NCBI GenBank assembly: GCA_914767715.1
Contig: OU612073.1
Span: 17,732,001 to 17,796,000, forward strand
Direction: 5' to 3'
From: Membranipora membranacea
Taxonomy: Eukaryota; Bryozoa; Gymnolaemata; Cheilostomatida; Membraniporidae
Length of the DNA: 64,000 nucleotides
A model generated the notes under the pieces. That model saw only the letters and a list, made by a program, of their open reading frames with translations. It was not told where the DNA came from and did no database searches. Of the stretch, positions 23,441 through 36,977 are shown piece by piece. The number at the start of each line of letters is the position of its first letter. Position 1 is the stretch's first letter. A program made the position numbers and the translations under genes.

Positions 23441-26400
23441 ATGGCAAGTCTTGAATTTCTTATTGATATGCTCCCTGGACCTCTTAAGAGGATACCTACA
23501 CATATGGTAAGCTATGCAACTTGAAAAAGGTCAACATAGTATATTTAAGAACATGAAATTGTAACTCACAATGTAATTAAGCACATCAACCTTGCAAGTT
23601 CAATGGCAATTTTCTGACTCTGTTCATCATCATCATGATGTGTGTTGGCTGAGGATAGATTAGTACACATCATCACTATTTCTCAGTACAAATATATTAG
23701 TTCTTAGTGAAATAGAGTGGATTTGGGGTATAAGATTACACTTAAGGGAAGCTGAGTGCTAATGTGCCACCACTTGCTATAAATAAAGAGCCATGTGGCA
23801 CCACCAAGGTGACATAGGATAGGACATGTCATATACCACTGCAGCTTGAGCTTGCAGACTATACTATAATACTTACTAGCCTACAAGATAGCACTTGATG
23901 ATCATTATTCATGTTTTAGATATTATGAAATAGATTGTGGTGGTTTCATTTATAGTGAAACTGTTAAGTAGTATATGACATGGGCGTCAGAAGGATTTAC
24001 CAAGGGGTGCCCATTTTAGCTGTGGAGTAGTTAGTGGCATGTGTAAGCGGGGAGGGGCGCCCAAGCGCCCTCCCGCTGACGAAAATTTTTTGAAATTTGA
24101 GACCCAAAAAGAGACATTCTGGTACATACCAGCCAACTTTTATGGATGAGCAACACCAACCATGGTACCAAAAATATTTAACAGCAACAGCCTCTTGCCC
24201 CGGCCCCGATTGAAAGTTCTAACGATAAAAGAAAACACTGAGTTCCCTGGTAGTAGCCTAGTTAGATAGTTTATTCATGAACAAATTTAAATAATGGTTG
24301 GATTAAAAACAGACCAAAGAGTACTTAGTGAACTACCAGTAAATACATACAGCATTCTTGCACCTACAAGACCATTATTTATTAGACCTTATTTGATTGA
24401 TTATTAGTCATGAACTCACTAGCATTGGTTTACATTAGACTTAGACTTACACTTGCCTATGTTATTATCCTATGTGGAAGTTGAGTCAAGTTAGTTGAGG
24501 ACTGGGTGGGACTGGACTAGTATTTCACTTCACCAGGGAATGTAGAAGCCACCCCCTCCCCCTGGTTTCACACATGGACTTCCTGGTCACTAGTGGGTCA
24601 GTGCTATTATATAGGCCTTGGGTGATTGGGTCATAGTCATAGGGATCTGCAAAAGCTGCCAGTAAATACACTATGCTCACACATCTTCCTCTCCCACACA
24701 ACTTTTTTTTTATAAAAGTTTGATAAATGTAGATAATTGATCAGATGAAATATTAAGAATTTATGTTGATTGGGCAACAACAACAACAGGGCAAAATGAT
24801 TGGCCCAGTTATCGGCTACAAGGAGTTCCTCTGACACTGACAAGGATAAACGACTCCAATTGTTAAAAAAAAAAATTTGAAACCTCCCAAGGGGTGCTCA
24901 CTTGAGCACCCTGAGCACCCCTTCTGACGCCCATGGTATATGATAATAGATTTCTATGCATAATGATATGTGCTACAGAAAAGATGAGCCATAATCTTAT
25001 CACTGAATAAGTATAAGATTCTTTTTCATACATACATTTGTCACCAACCTGCTATCAATGCCAATAAGCAGAATGTACAGAATTGGTGATCTTAATCGAC
25101 CCTCTTACATCGACTTTTAGGCTGACATAATTCCCATATACTTTATTTGCAATCACTCCCATGAAAACTCTTATCAGCTCCTCTGTATGCTGTATCGATT
25201 GATAATACTTGACATAATACTGGTCAACTTTCGATAAAGAGCAGAGCTAGAAGACGAATCACTCTCAAATGTTAGCTGTTTGAAGAGAAGTTAGTAATGG
25301 GCAACGAGTGATGACCTGGCTGGCAATTCAGTATCGTTCCTTGTCTGTTCAGAAAGCATTTTGTTTCATATCGATTTGGTATATATTATTTACATTATAT
25401 TCTGTTGCTGATAGCTGGTAGTTTGCTATCCTTGAAAATTCACAATAACTTAACTAATAAAAGGAATGTTTCTCTCACTTACAGGACTATAAAGGACAGG
25501 AGAGAGCAGAACGAGTTTTTCAAGTACTTATCACCATCTGTGCTGTATGTATTTTTGCTAGTGCCATCAAATCCTACTGATATTCAGTTAGAGACATCTT
25601 TTTTTTTTCAAATTTACAATATCACTAAAGGTTATGCATCATGTAGGCTAAGTTAAGAATAAAGTTCTTACCTGTCTGATTTTGTATACAAATTATACCT
25701 GAACATGCTATGGTGCTGAATGAAATAAACTTCCTTTTTGTGTTGTGTGATGTGAAATATTCTCGCCTTGACTCATCGTGGTTTAAAAAAAATAACAAGT
25801 TTTTTTCCATTTAACTTAATGTATCAAACGCTACGATCTAGGCAACAGAAATATAGTTGGTTACAAATATTCTTCATCCTTTTAGGTTGTTGGATTTCTC
25901 CTGGGTTACAAGGAGCAAAAATTCTCATACACTGTATTCTGCACTCTTGGAGGTTTCTTTGTGTCTCTCATTGTAAGTATATCCCACCCTCCCTGGTACC
26001 AGAGAGTTTGGGACTGTCCCACCCTCCCTGCTTGTACAATATCGCGACTATATTGATAATTCAGAGTTGTCTCATCGCTGTGCAGGAAAGTATAACTCTT
26101 AGTTACTCACTCAAATCAATTAGAAACTCAGAAAACATTATCATCCAGCTGAATGAAATAAGTCTTTTAGCTTATGCCTAGTTGCTACAGATATTTCGCA
26201 TTAGAACCATGAATAGTTTTCATACCATATAATCATGTTAACATGAAAAAGTATGCCATGCATCAAAACTTATGTGTTGGGAAAAGCAGTGCTTTCAAGG
26301 AGTTGGTCATGTAAACATTGAAACTGTAATCTTCAGCCCCCTTAAAAGTATTGCTTGCAGAAAGATCCTTTACAGTATACCTACTGGTCGTCACATGACG

Positions 26401-27992
26401 TCATTCAGCCAATTGTCCTCTCTGTAATATGAGATTCATAGATATCGGTATTCTAAACCTTGATCATACTATTCACTTTGCCTGATTCAATCCCTGGTCT
26501 AATATTCTGCCAATTACCACAATACAGGCCAGAACACTGCTATTAAAATCCATTAGCCATGCGATTAGCAAAGCTAATAAAAAACATGAATGAGTAGGAC
26601 TTTGTATTTCCTTTTAGACCATTCTTGTACTATAGCTGTATTTTGTGGGCCCATTGACTTATACATCCCGTGGGCTAATGAAAAATCTATGGATTACTAT
26701 CTTAACTGCCCTAATATGGAAGCAGCATGCAGACTTGGTATAGGTTAGCAAACCTTGTGAATGAAAGGCTTAGGCCTACATAGCAGGAAAATCTGTGACG
26801 ACAGCAAGCTAGCTTGTTATAGGATTAAGGTACATTCTCACCTGTCCTGCTGCCGCTGTGCTCACGGCAGCATGTGGGTGCCACTCGAAATTAAATCCAG
26901 GTTTTGAATTTTTAATTTCCATACATCATGTGGAACCATTTGCAGTCCCAAAGGTGTACTTGAACTTTCAATTGCTACTGGGTCGTTGACCAAGCTGAAA
27001 TTTAGATCGGTGTGGTAAATTGTCCTGCATGTTTATTGGTAGGTTATTAGCAATACAAATTAATATTAAAATTTAAATTCCTTTAACAAACCTCACCTTA
27101 ATTGGTGCTTGTTTGTGACAATACCAGGGCACTGACATTATTGGTCAATAATGGCCTTGTGTAAAGATATTCAATATCACAAACTTTTTTTCCTGATATA
27201 TGTAATTAAATCAATTTTATAAGAGGTTTTTGATTGATACATAAACAACCTAATTGTATTTTCATGTAATAATAAAATAGGGAGAACAAAGGTATAAACA
27301 TCATTGCCCAGTAACAGCAAATGAGGAGGGTTGCTATGCCTAGTATATTCTCTATATCTCGAACAAACACATTTTAAGCCTTCTGCCCAATTGGATAGCT
27401 CTGGCCTTGTCACGCGCAAAACAAAAACATCAGCCGCGTGACAAGGCTAGGATAGCTCAATTTATATCAACTGTATCAAAAACGTGACACAGACTTTGTT
27501 TAGGCGTGTGTACAAATATTATTCTTGTTGTCTCCAGCGATGTGGCAATCCCAAAAGAAATTGTTTATCATCATTTATAATCTTTGATATTGTCATGCTC
27601 AAATATTGAAGACGATCAGGGAAAAATCAATTTTCTGACAGCGATGATCAAACATGTTTCTATTATCAGTAGCTGTTGGCACAATGTCGTTACGACACTG
27701 TCAAAATATTTATTCAGGCTTGTATCAGTTACAATTTAATTGTTCTAAAATAAATATTGTCACGTCTTGGTATCAGCTCCCTTTTCTTACCTTTGTGCTA
27801 CGTTAGTACATAATAGCTCCTTTATCGATTTATAATTTCTTATTTTTTGTTTCCTCGTTTTAGATTATGCTATTTCCTCTGCCGTGCTATAGAGTAAGAA
27901 AAGATCTAGTATGGCAAAAAGTATTGGAAGAAAAGTCAGAAGGCTCCGAGGATGGAGCTGAAACTGACTCCAAACAGAAGAAGAAAAAATAG
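23441..27992 (+). CDS. SPCS1: Signal peptidase complex subunit 1
   Basis: Small non-catalytic subunit of the ER signal peptidase complex, which removes signal peptides from secretory proteins. Exons: 23441-23506, 25485-25544, 25886-25972, 27864-27992; all introns are phase 0 and the product has 113 residues. It begins MASLEFLIDMLPGPLKRIPT, then DYKGQERAERVFQVLITICA (the family's DYKGQ motif). Next comes VVGFLLGYKEQKFSYTVF, then LGGFFVSLIMLFPLPCYR. These give the two membrane helices in a hairpin, as expected for the family. The C-terminus is charged and ends in four lysines, a cytosolic tail. Length is close to the usual 100 or so. Intron 1 carries a hAT-like insertion. Confidence 0.93.
23979..24935. 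mobile_element. Non-autonomous hAT-like DNA transposon, 957 bp
   Basis: The ends are a perfect 16-base inverted repeat, CATGGGCGTCAGAAGG at the left and its complement at the right. It is flanked by identical 8-base duplications GTATATGA (23971-23978 and 24936-24943). Eight-base duplications and CA-starting ends are hallmarks of the hAT superfamily. No transposase frame remains inside. It sits in intron 1 of SPCS1. The perfect ends and duplication suggest a recent insertion. Confidence 0.85.
27390..27460. repeat. Short inverted repeat in SPCS1 intron 3
   Basis: GCCTTGTCACGCG is mirrored by CGCGTGACAAGGC about 15 bases later, flanked by further partly mirrored GATAGCTC words. It may be a small fold-back element or a structured intronic segment. 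Confidence 0.5.
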
Positions 27993-30480
27993 ACGATCAC
28001 CATGAATATAATAGCTATTGTTTATGTTGCTGACGGCCATCTCTCCCTCAATCTCACATGTTGTCCCGGTTTAAGAGCTCCAACCTTGTCATCAGCGGTG
28101 TACCATAATCATCGACATTGATGATTGAAGAACTTTGGTTCCATATGACATAGTTTGAGCTCTTAAACACAAGACACCCTAAGCTCTCCTTTTTTCATTC
28201 GCACATCAGTTCCGCGAACGAGCCCATTTGTTTGCCTGTAAGAACTGGTTGGAAACACATCGCAATATACTGGTATCAAGGCTAGACTTTTGTTAAATGA
28301 TCTATGATGAGAATATCTAAAAGTTTACCAAGAAGAAGTATATATATATATAAAGTTCTGACTGGTACTAATTGATCTAGACAGAGCAGATCAGGGATAA
28401 AGCAGCATTCAGGATTCATGTCAGCACTTATATTTTATGTAACTTATGGGTTTCAGTTGATTTCAGTGCTCAAGCCATGCAACTGGTATTAACTGCATCC
28501 TTACAAGGTTAGTGTGTCTTGGAGTCAAGTCATTGTTTTGTTGTGAACTTTTTCTATATCCAAAGCTGGGATATTTTATATGGTTCTATTTCTTGTTTTG
28601 TTATGAAACGGTAATCTAGGCTTTTAGCACAGCATGTCGTGTCTAAATTGTACAGTCTTGTCCAAAAAATTTAATCCTGAGAATATATTTTGTAAAACAA
28701 TGCAACGCAAATGTTTAGAACTTCTATTCATTTCTGTGCTCTGTGTGCACAGAGTAGAAGGAATCCAGTTTATGACCTGGAAACGTGTGTGGTATCTTAA
28801 AACTATATCGATTGAAATCAGCGAGAGCGTGGGAGAATGACTATAAAAAATGAACTCACAGGAAATGAACTAATATAGCATGTTGCTCGGCTTCCTGGTT
28901 GACCTGCATAGTGTGGCTCAATTAATCATTTCTACGTAAATCAATTATGTGGACGGGTCGAAAGGATGTCCAAGACTGGCATTATATACCCAGATGTAGT
29001 GAATACCAATCCCCAGTATGGTCAGAACAGACATGTGCTTTCCTGTGGCCGTTATCTCATCTGGTCAATCGCGAAAGGTTTGATTTTAATTATGACAGAT
29101 TCCCGTAAAGTGTACACAATTTGATTTCTGATAACCACAGCTAATCATGTGATGCTGCCTGTAGTGACTGATTACAGTACATATTGTGACACCAACACGT
29201 GCCAACTGCCAATAATAGTTGACTTATAAAATAGTGCCAGCATGAAAACGACACAGATGCAATTGTCGCTCTGATCCGCATTGATCTCAGAGTTATATAG
29301 AAACCAAACTTTGGCATCAAGTGCTGGTGCTGGTATACCTGCTGTGTATCCATCATAGATATAGAAAAGGTCATTCGATATCTTAACACAATAGATCGAT
29401 GCCAGCTGCAAAGCCTCCGTGACGCCCCTACCAAACAGGGGAACACAACAACTCATCCAACAGTTGCTTATTTAAATGCTTGCTGCAACGAGCTCACTCA
29501 GGCCTCAATGTGATGCTGCTGGCAAGATTTACTAACATCTATGTTGTTGCATCATAATGTGGGGGTTGTCCCTGTGTTTGTTGGTGTCTCTGATATCACA
29601 TTTACTAAAATAAACATCATCCCAGTCATACCAGCCGAGTTGAACACGTATTTCCATTGTTTCACAGAGAACTATTGATCTATATTTACAGTTTGTAGAA
29701 TTATTATCAGAATTGCGTCCAATAACGCCCAGTACATTGTGAACTGTGATTGTGATGCGGCTGGTTTGACGTCATACAGGTTTGCTAGCACACACCTGAA
29801 TATAACACTTTCATGCCGCATATCATAACAGGAAAAATGTCGTCAGAGCCCTTTATTTAAAATTTATATTGAGTCCGATAATTTCCATTTTAGTTTATTG
29901 TGTAAATTGTTTGGTGTACTTGAGACAGAAAAACAATGCTATTGATATGTACGTACTTCAAGTGTAACTGAAACTTCAATTGACAGTTTAGAAAAGCTTT
30001 GTCTACATAACTGCCATAGATGACATCAGTATTATTTGATATGTTAAAAAATCAGGCAATATAAAAACAATCTATTTACGTCACGTCAGTAGCACCAAGA
30101 AACAAAAAAGTTGTTTTGATACAGTATATACAAGCGGACTGTGAGCTAGCATAGTCATACACTAATTGTTGAATCTGTGTGCTTCTTGAAATTATAATGT
30201 AAATGATATGAAAACAACATTTATATTATATATAGATGAAACTAGTGAGTACATGCATTTTACATTGCAGTGAGACCTTCACACACTTAATATAGACCAA
30301 TAGGAAGGTTTAGATCTGATCAGGTCACTTTGATAGCATGCTTGTCAGGGTTAAAATAATTAATTCCGTAGTTTAATGATGATTTCAAAATATGTATATA
30401 TATAATATAAATTATGAGTTAGACAGCTCAAAATACAGATGACGCAAGTTTGAACAATGCTCATTATAATTTTCAGGCGT
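27993..30480. other. Intergenic between convergent SPCS1 and the 344-residue gene
   Basis: This holds the 3' UTR of SPCS1 and the 3' flank of the minus-strand gene that ends at 30481. It contains a short TA microsatellite near 28340. I see no convincing gene. Overlapping minus-strand frames at 29141-29456 have no family resemblance or paired splice sites. Confidence 0.55.
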
Positions 30481-33400
30481 TTAATTGATACAATCTTGTG
30501 GTTTCACCTGCGCTCTTCTTAGATGCCTTGCATTGCGTTTAGCCTGGGATGGTGGTCTTGGCTGAAGCGGTGGGGACGGTAGAGGCATGCCCTCACTAGT
30601 CACCCTCGGTGACATGTTACAATTATCTTCACTGTCAGTTGAGGTAATTGAGGATATCCTGTCTCTAGGGCTAACCGGTTCAGTGTCAGGTGAGGTAGCT
30701 CTCTGTAACCTTGGACTGTTTGTGGCTGTGGACATCTGAGTGGTTCTGTAAGCTGGAGATAGTGCTGGTATGGTGCTGTTTGGTGACATGAGATCAGGAA
30801 GAGGCTCCTTAGCTTTCTTATCAACATAGTCTGAGATCTCCTGCCGCACTAGCTCACTCATGTTTGTTACAGATCTGCTCATTCTTCTACCTGCAATATA
30901 AAACACATTTGTTTTAACTCTCATCTGATGGGAAGACCTCAAATTGTTCATCTCTGGATTGCTTGTGACACAATTTCCCTCCACATCTGGGTTCATTGTT
31001 ACTCTCTGTTGTTCGGCTCTCATTTTTCACACCTATCTAGGTATCTCTATTCCAAACTCTATTAACAAACTATCATTCTCCATTTTTCCAATCACAATGA
31101 ATAAGCAGATAGGGTTGAAGTGCACCATATATTACTCAGCAAAACTATATCATTTGAGTTTATATTGTTATTAGACTAACCTCTCTGTAATACAGATTTA
31201 GGGATATGGGTGTCGTCTCGTGTCGCTATGATTACCTCCCCATGTCTAGCCTTCATTCCTGACATTGGCTGTAAAGTTGTTGATGTGGAATCTGTAAATT
31301 TGAGTAAACAAAGGTTGAAATGCAGAAAAATAGTGCTGATATCCTCATGGCTCTACCTAATTAACCTGTTACCCTGATTTCTCCTTTTCAGAAATAGGCG
31401 AGCGAGGGCCATAAATTCAATATTGGAGTGTGGAGATTATGTGGAGTGGAGAGTGTGGAGATATTGGAGTGTGGAGATTATGACTTGCTTAAATGTTTTG
31501 AGGGATTGAGCGGGATGTATTCAAAGGTCTAAAATTAAAATGAAAATTTGGTTGTAATTTGTCTCATTAAGTAAATTTTTTCCTTTGGAATTGCAAATTA
31601 TATGGCAATTATTCAAACTATATAAGGGAAGTTAAAAAAGTTTTATTAATTAAGAGGAATTCAAAATTGGTTAACTCCACATATATTACTTACCCATTAG
31701 TTTGCTTGTATTCAGATTCACACGCAGAGGAGTTTTTAATCCTGGTGACCTCCGCTGGCCGTCTAACATTTTCATATCAGTGTTGTGACGACTGTGATCC
31801 ACGGGAAGTGAGACGGTGACTGATCGCTGCCGCTGGAATTCTCTCCTTAAAGTTGATCCGCCTGCTTGTAATTCTGCTGCTAATGGTGACGAAGACAGGT
31901 TGTTACTGCTCCTGCCCGTTTGACATGGGTCACTGGTTGTACGTGTTCTGTTTTTGTTTTGTAATTCTTGCCGTCGTCTGAGAAGCTGGTATTGCCGCTG
32001 CTTGAATATGTGGATATTGGCGTTTAACTGAATATTAAAATAAATAGAGAAAACAGGTTTAAATCAAGTGTAATTGGTCAAAAGGTTGAAATGTCTGATC
32101 GCAATCAAACTCAATCAGTGTTCTTTATAGAGCTGCCCGCAACCTTCTGTGCTAATGCTGACGCTATTGTGTCTCTGATTGGTGAATTATGGAAACAATA
32201 AGGGCCTGAGGCTATTAGAATCAGCATACATGGGGATCAATACCTGAACAGCATGCTAGGTTATTCACAGTGCAGACTTTATAATATACTGCAGGAAAAT
32301 AGTGTGAATGGTATAATTTATGCTATTGATTAGTAAGCTGAGCAGCTAGAAAATTCGCTAATCCATTTATACTTATTCAAACCACACACGTTTCTGACGC
32401 ACCATTTTTAATTATTATATTACCTGGAAAAAAGATTGCGTGCTGCCCTGATGCCCAATATGACAAACCTACCCTGTGACTTCACATCAACGCGATGCAG
32501 TGACCTTATCTGGTGTCATGCCTAGATTTCAACTTATCTAAATCAAACTACTTAGACAGGCTGATATACCTATAGGTTTTATATAAATGTCAAACTCAGT
32601 TTGGTGTCCAAAAATAGATCTCTGTCTCACTTAAGAACCTCTAAATCGCCCTGAGACTTTTGCCATGTGCTGCCTCTACTTCCTGACACTCAATTTGGAT
32701 ATCAGACACCGGTCATACTAACTCATATTATGAATAATATTAAACTTTCGGCTTCTAACCGCTAAAACGCCGAACGATGATGTAAGAAATGATGGAACAC
32801 AAAGATAAAGCAGACATGGTGTAAGAACATCACTTATGCTGCAAACTTGCTAATTTTATAGATAAAGCATGGTCATAAAGGTTGTTTGCCTTCATTACAC
32901 TCCGATCATCATCAAAGGGTATACCTCCACAGAGGTATCCGAGTATATAATAATATATCACCTTATCTTACTGTTACCAACCATACACATGTTCATTTTG
33001 TGTTAAGAGATGGGCGGTTGAGAATAACAACATTTTCAAGACCTTAAATTAATTCCAAAATACGATGCAAATGCTTGCGTTCTCATCCTGAAAAGCGTTG
33101 ATCTGCAGTTTCAACAAGTTACTGCATAATTGATATTATTAAATTGTCACTACCACCCTTACTCTCCTTATTGACGCAAACTCAATATTGAGGAGCCGGC
33201 GATGCCTTGGCAAGGAGCGCCCCTTGGTCTAGTGAAACCGAACCATCTTGGGAGTTGTGAACCTTATTTTCTGGGGATGATAACTCTGTTTAACTAAGTT
33301 GTTTTTGCTCTATTCAAACAGTGAAAGGTGTTGTTCGTTATTGTTTGATTTACTAACCAGAAACTGAACGCAATAAACTAAGCTTAACTTATTTGCTGCT

Positions 33401-33637
33401 TTACATTTTCAATTTCCACCATAGACTTGATATATTAAATCTATGTTTTCCACTCACATGTTTCTCAACAGTATGTTGAGCTCTGCTTAGACAAAACATG
33501 CCGTTTGCCAGGCTCTGTCTGCATATTCTTTTCTGAGTGTCTTGTGTTCGCCACTCTGCCAACTCTTGTAACTGATATCTCTTGGCAGGTGCCCTTAACG
33601 TCTCCTCTTTTTTAGGATTTTCTTCAGTAAGCTGCAT
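30481..33637 (-). CDS. Unrecognised 344-residue protein, complete
   Basis: Four exons, 33637-33458, 32027-31694, 31291-31181 and 30890-30481, join with consistent phases and good GT-AG sites; 344 residues. I do not recognise the family. Residues 1-60 are charged and helical (MQLTEENPKKEETLRAPAKR, then ELAEWRTQDTQKRICRQSL). The next exon begins with a very basic coiled stretch (IHIFKQRQYQLLRRRQELQ), followed by Ser/Arg-rich disordered sequence. A conserved-looking segment EVIIATRDDTHIPKSVLQRG follows. The C-terminal exon has SELVRQEISDYVDKKAKE and then Ser-Pro-rich sequence (ATSPDTEPVSPRDR) with many proline-directed kinase sites, a polyproline patch and a basic end. There are no membrane segments. 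It is likely an intracellular adaptor or regulatory protein; that is inference. Confidence 0.75.
31425..31485. repeat. GGAGTGTGGAGAT tandem repeat
   Basis: GGAGTGTGGAGATTATG and shortened forms recur three times in an intron of the 344-residue gene, between exons 32027-31694 and 31291-31181. Confidence 0.7.
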
Positions 33638-34557
33638 TATTGTGCGTCAAGAACTAAAGATACTGGTGTCCTGTTCGAGCTCGAGAGATGTTATGGCTGT
33701 CAACTATAATTACGACAAAATAAATAGTGCTGCCTTATCACCATTCATGGAAAAATATTAATGGCATCGTTCTGTTTTGAAATTGAGAACGGGCAAAAAT
33801 TAATTGAGTATTTTTTCTTGTGATTTCCACCTTGCCTCACAACACCAACACTCTTATCAAATTCCATGAACACAAACAAACGCAAACAGCACATTTTCAG
33901 GGAAAATACAGCCTAAACAAGATTACACACAGAGGGGGGCCAGGAACTCTTCCTTATAGTCCAGTTTTACCGGGGTCAAAATCCACATGAAAAGCTTAAA
34001 AGATACAAAATGGGTTTGAACAGGTGGTGGTTGCAAAGAGAGTGATGCCAATGTCCTGGGGTAGATTTTTTATCAGGTGAACTTTTTGTTAGAAAACTTT
34101 ACAGCCTTGACTTACAAGCTTTAACACAAAAAGTTGAGGTTACTTATGAAAATGATGATGAATGGTGCTATTCTGTTGTCATCTGTTTGGATCTTTTAGG
34201 GGCACTTCATTTCCTCGTCAGATGTTATGGTTCATTTTGAAAAAATCTTAGAAAAATTAATGCCTTTGTCTGGATTTCCAAATCTGGCACGCCTACTCCT
34301 GAAAGATCACCTTGATGGAAATCCTTAATCGTCGATAAAATCCCCTCATTCAACTCACTATGTTCTCAGGATGAATAATCATCAGAATCAAGATTAAAGT
34401 CTGGCCGTTCGATAAATCTATAGTTTTATTGTCACTCACATCAAGAGGCTCAAAATACATATATTATTTTGTTTGACACGAAAAGCTTAAATTGATTATC
34501 CCAAAGAAAAAAATGCTGCAGTTAGCAAGGCGAAAATTATGAGTTGTCAGAGTTCCA
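33638..34557. other. Intergenic: upstream of the 344-residue gene, 3' flank of the next gene
   Basis: Both flanking genes are on the minus strand. The stretch is AT-rich and should hold the promoter of the gene starting at 33637 and the 3' UTR of the gene ending at 34558. No open frame, RNA gene or clear transposon is seen. Confidence 0.55.
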
Positions 34558-36977
34558 CTATGATGCAATACTTCTCTTGCGCCTGCGATTGGATGGATTG
34601 TACATTTGGTGGATCCTGATTGTTGCATACATGGCGCAACGTCGGAACGGCAGATTTCCACCTCTAGTGTAAGAACTTGTCAGCTCCCCTACAAAAAAAA
34701 CAATTGTGTTAATTTGTTGAATTACATAACTCATAAAATAAGTTATTTTATTTTTCTTGAAACACAATCCATTGAGGAAAAGATATCCTATAAGGCATAA
34801 GCCACCAATAACAGTTGAAAATAAAGTTGCTGCTTAATACAACAATATATGTATTAATTCTATGCAGTAATTTATTTTGTGACTTTAGTTGAAAACATAC
34901 TGTGAAGTAAATCAATCATTAATTTATGATTAAATGAATTTTTTTGATAATTTTTGGTGTAATTTGCTCTAATTTTCGATTTGTGTACTCGCGCAAGCAT
35001 TAGACCCACAAGTGACAGTTTATATGTATATACCATAGACTATAAAGTCTATGGTATCTTTATCAGTTAGGATTACTCACTGATTGACTTGATATTATTA
35101 TTATTGTTGGTGTTATCCTCGCTCCAGGGAAAGAGAGGTGGTAATAGAATTTCATTCTCAGGTACTGTAGTTACATCTCGTAAGGAATCATCAGTCACAC
35201 CTTCCGCCTGCAAACATGCCTTATATAACTGAGCTTGGCTGTATGCCAATAAGTGTAACATATTACACTAGGAAGGATGGGATATATTACCCTTCTTGAT
35301 CACACCAAGCAGTTAGAGACACACACAAGTATAATCTGATTACAACATGGAATAAGTTGTCTTCTCTGTCAAAAAGAGCAGATAACCCTTTACTAAAATA
35401 ATTTAAAATCGTATATACAAATCTGGGTTGGTCATTGATATAAATGACATCAAGAGATGCGGACTTCAAAATGACAATTAAGTTTTTGGGTATTTGGAAC
35501 TACATTACATCAGATGTCTGGTATATCTTCTATGGCTATCGAGGATTGCACATAAACATGGTACTTCAGGCAATAACTTTGAAAATGATTGCTTCTCAAC
35601 TATTTACCTTGAGTATTTCATTCGAAGCTGTTGTTTCACATTCATCATAGATCAGCCGACAGGACACCCCTCGATCATGTGTTTGTGTGACAACCTGCAC
35701 ACTACTGTCAGCAGTAGCTGATGATACATCTGCAGGTGTCCGCTGGGTGTCAACTGTGTCTGTCTGCTGAGATTCGGCCTCTAAGATTTGTGCCAAAACG
35801 ATCGAATCAGCTATCGGGTTTAGCTCAGGTAAGTTGTTGAGAATGCATTCATCATCACAATCCATGGCATCATCGCTTGTTTTTAGATTGCTTTGGTCTA
35901 AACAAAATAAAGCACAATATGAAAAGATCGTTTATGTCCAGTCAAAACTTTTGTGAAATCTCCCACCATGCTAAAAAAGCTTTTATCAAACTACAAGCAT
36001 TGCTCCATGCACTGTTTTTAACAAACCTTTCTCACTGCATTGAGTTGCTGCTGGTGGTATGATTTCAGTATTCATGGAGACAGTACCATTGTTCTGAATG
36101 TTTGAACCTTGACAGTCTGTGATATTGACTGTCTCTACTCCGCTGGTGATGAAGTCATCTACAGGTGCTGCAGTATCTGCCTTCTCACAACCTGCAGTTA
36201 CAAGAAGATTTATGTTAGCATTGAATATGACTTATGTGTTCGACCCTATCTATCTGCCTGTATATTGTTTATTTTTTTATTCAGTTCAAGCTAGAGCAGC
36301 AGCTAAATGCCTAGGAGTATGAGTTACTCTGCTTTTTTGCCTTGGTCTAAACGGACTAAGCTAAGCTATAAACGGTGTCTTGCTTCGATCACTAAACATC
36401 AGCAAATATTGTTCAGAGTAACATAGACTTGAAAGTTTCAGGTCCCACCATCGAATCGTTGAGATTGATGGTGTAATTCAGTATACCTTTCACAGCTTGT
36501 TTTGGATTCCTCTTTGGTCGCCTGCTCCTTCTGATGTCGATATATCCATGGTTTCTCATGTTCCAGTGCAGTCTGCCACATCCATACCTGGATCGCCAGC
36601 AGGGACTAACTTCACGACTTCTGTATTTCCTCTTAGGTTTTCGTTTTACTCGCTTTTTTTGACTCTCCCCACCCTAAAGAGCGCAAATATGCAAATATCT
36701 TTTTTGCCGATAACTGATGGTAGAATAAGGTTGTTTACATTGTTAGACAAGCTTTTCAGCAGGCATAGGCACTCACTCTCTCAGAAGCCGTCACACACAC
36801 CTATCACCACCTTTCACCCAGCAAACCTCAAACTGTTGAAATAGGAATCTACATATTAAAATGGAGAATCAGCGACTCCAGTGTAAGATTCATTTTGTTA
36901 CTACTCACCGTTTGATTGCATGAGCTGTTAGATATGGATTTGTTTCTTTTTAGTTGTCTTCTCTTGATTCGTGCCAT
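34558..36977 (-). CDS. Unrecognised protein, about 322 residues, basic N-terminus
   Basis: Six exons, 36977-36909, 36673-36487, 36191-36027, 35897-35608, 35207-35081 and 34688-34558, join in phase. The chosen start ATG lies two bases inside the first listed exon. An unspliced reading could start at 37034 instead, and more 5' exons are possible. I do not recognise the family. The N-terminus is extremely basic: MARIKRRQLKRNK, then KKRVKRKPKRKYRSR and RRSRRPKRNPKQAVK, which would serve as nuclear localisation or nucleic-acid-binding patches. They enclose an aromatic and Cys patch (PCWRSRYGCGRLHWNM). The middle is acidic and Ser/Thr-rich (DDAMDCDDECILNNLPELNP). A hydrophobic motif EILLPPLFPWSEDN precedes a poly-Asn run. 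The C-terminus is basic again (NPSNRRRKRSIAS). A nuclear protein is the likely reading. Confidence 0.65.
35030..35057. repeat. Perfect 12-bp-arm palindrome
   Basis: ATACCATAGACT and AGTCTATGGTAT are perfect complements around a four-base centre. It lies about 25 bases beyond the donor of the exon 35207-35081. The CATAGAC core recurs in the larger palindrome at 63662-63706. Confidence 0.75.

Noticed and set aside
29141-29456. Two overlapping minus-strand frames of 94-101 codons
   Set aside because: No family resemblance, no convincing acceptor upstream, and the two frames compete with each other.
30600-30827. Minus-strand 75-codon frame
   Set aside because: Out-of-frame shadow of the last exon of the 344-residue gene.
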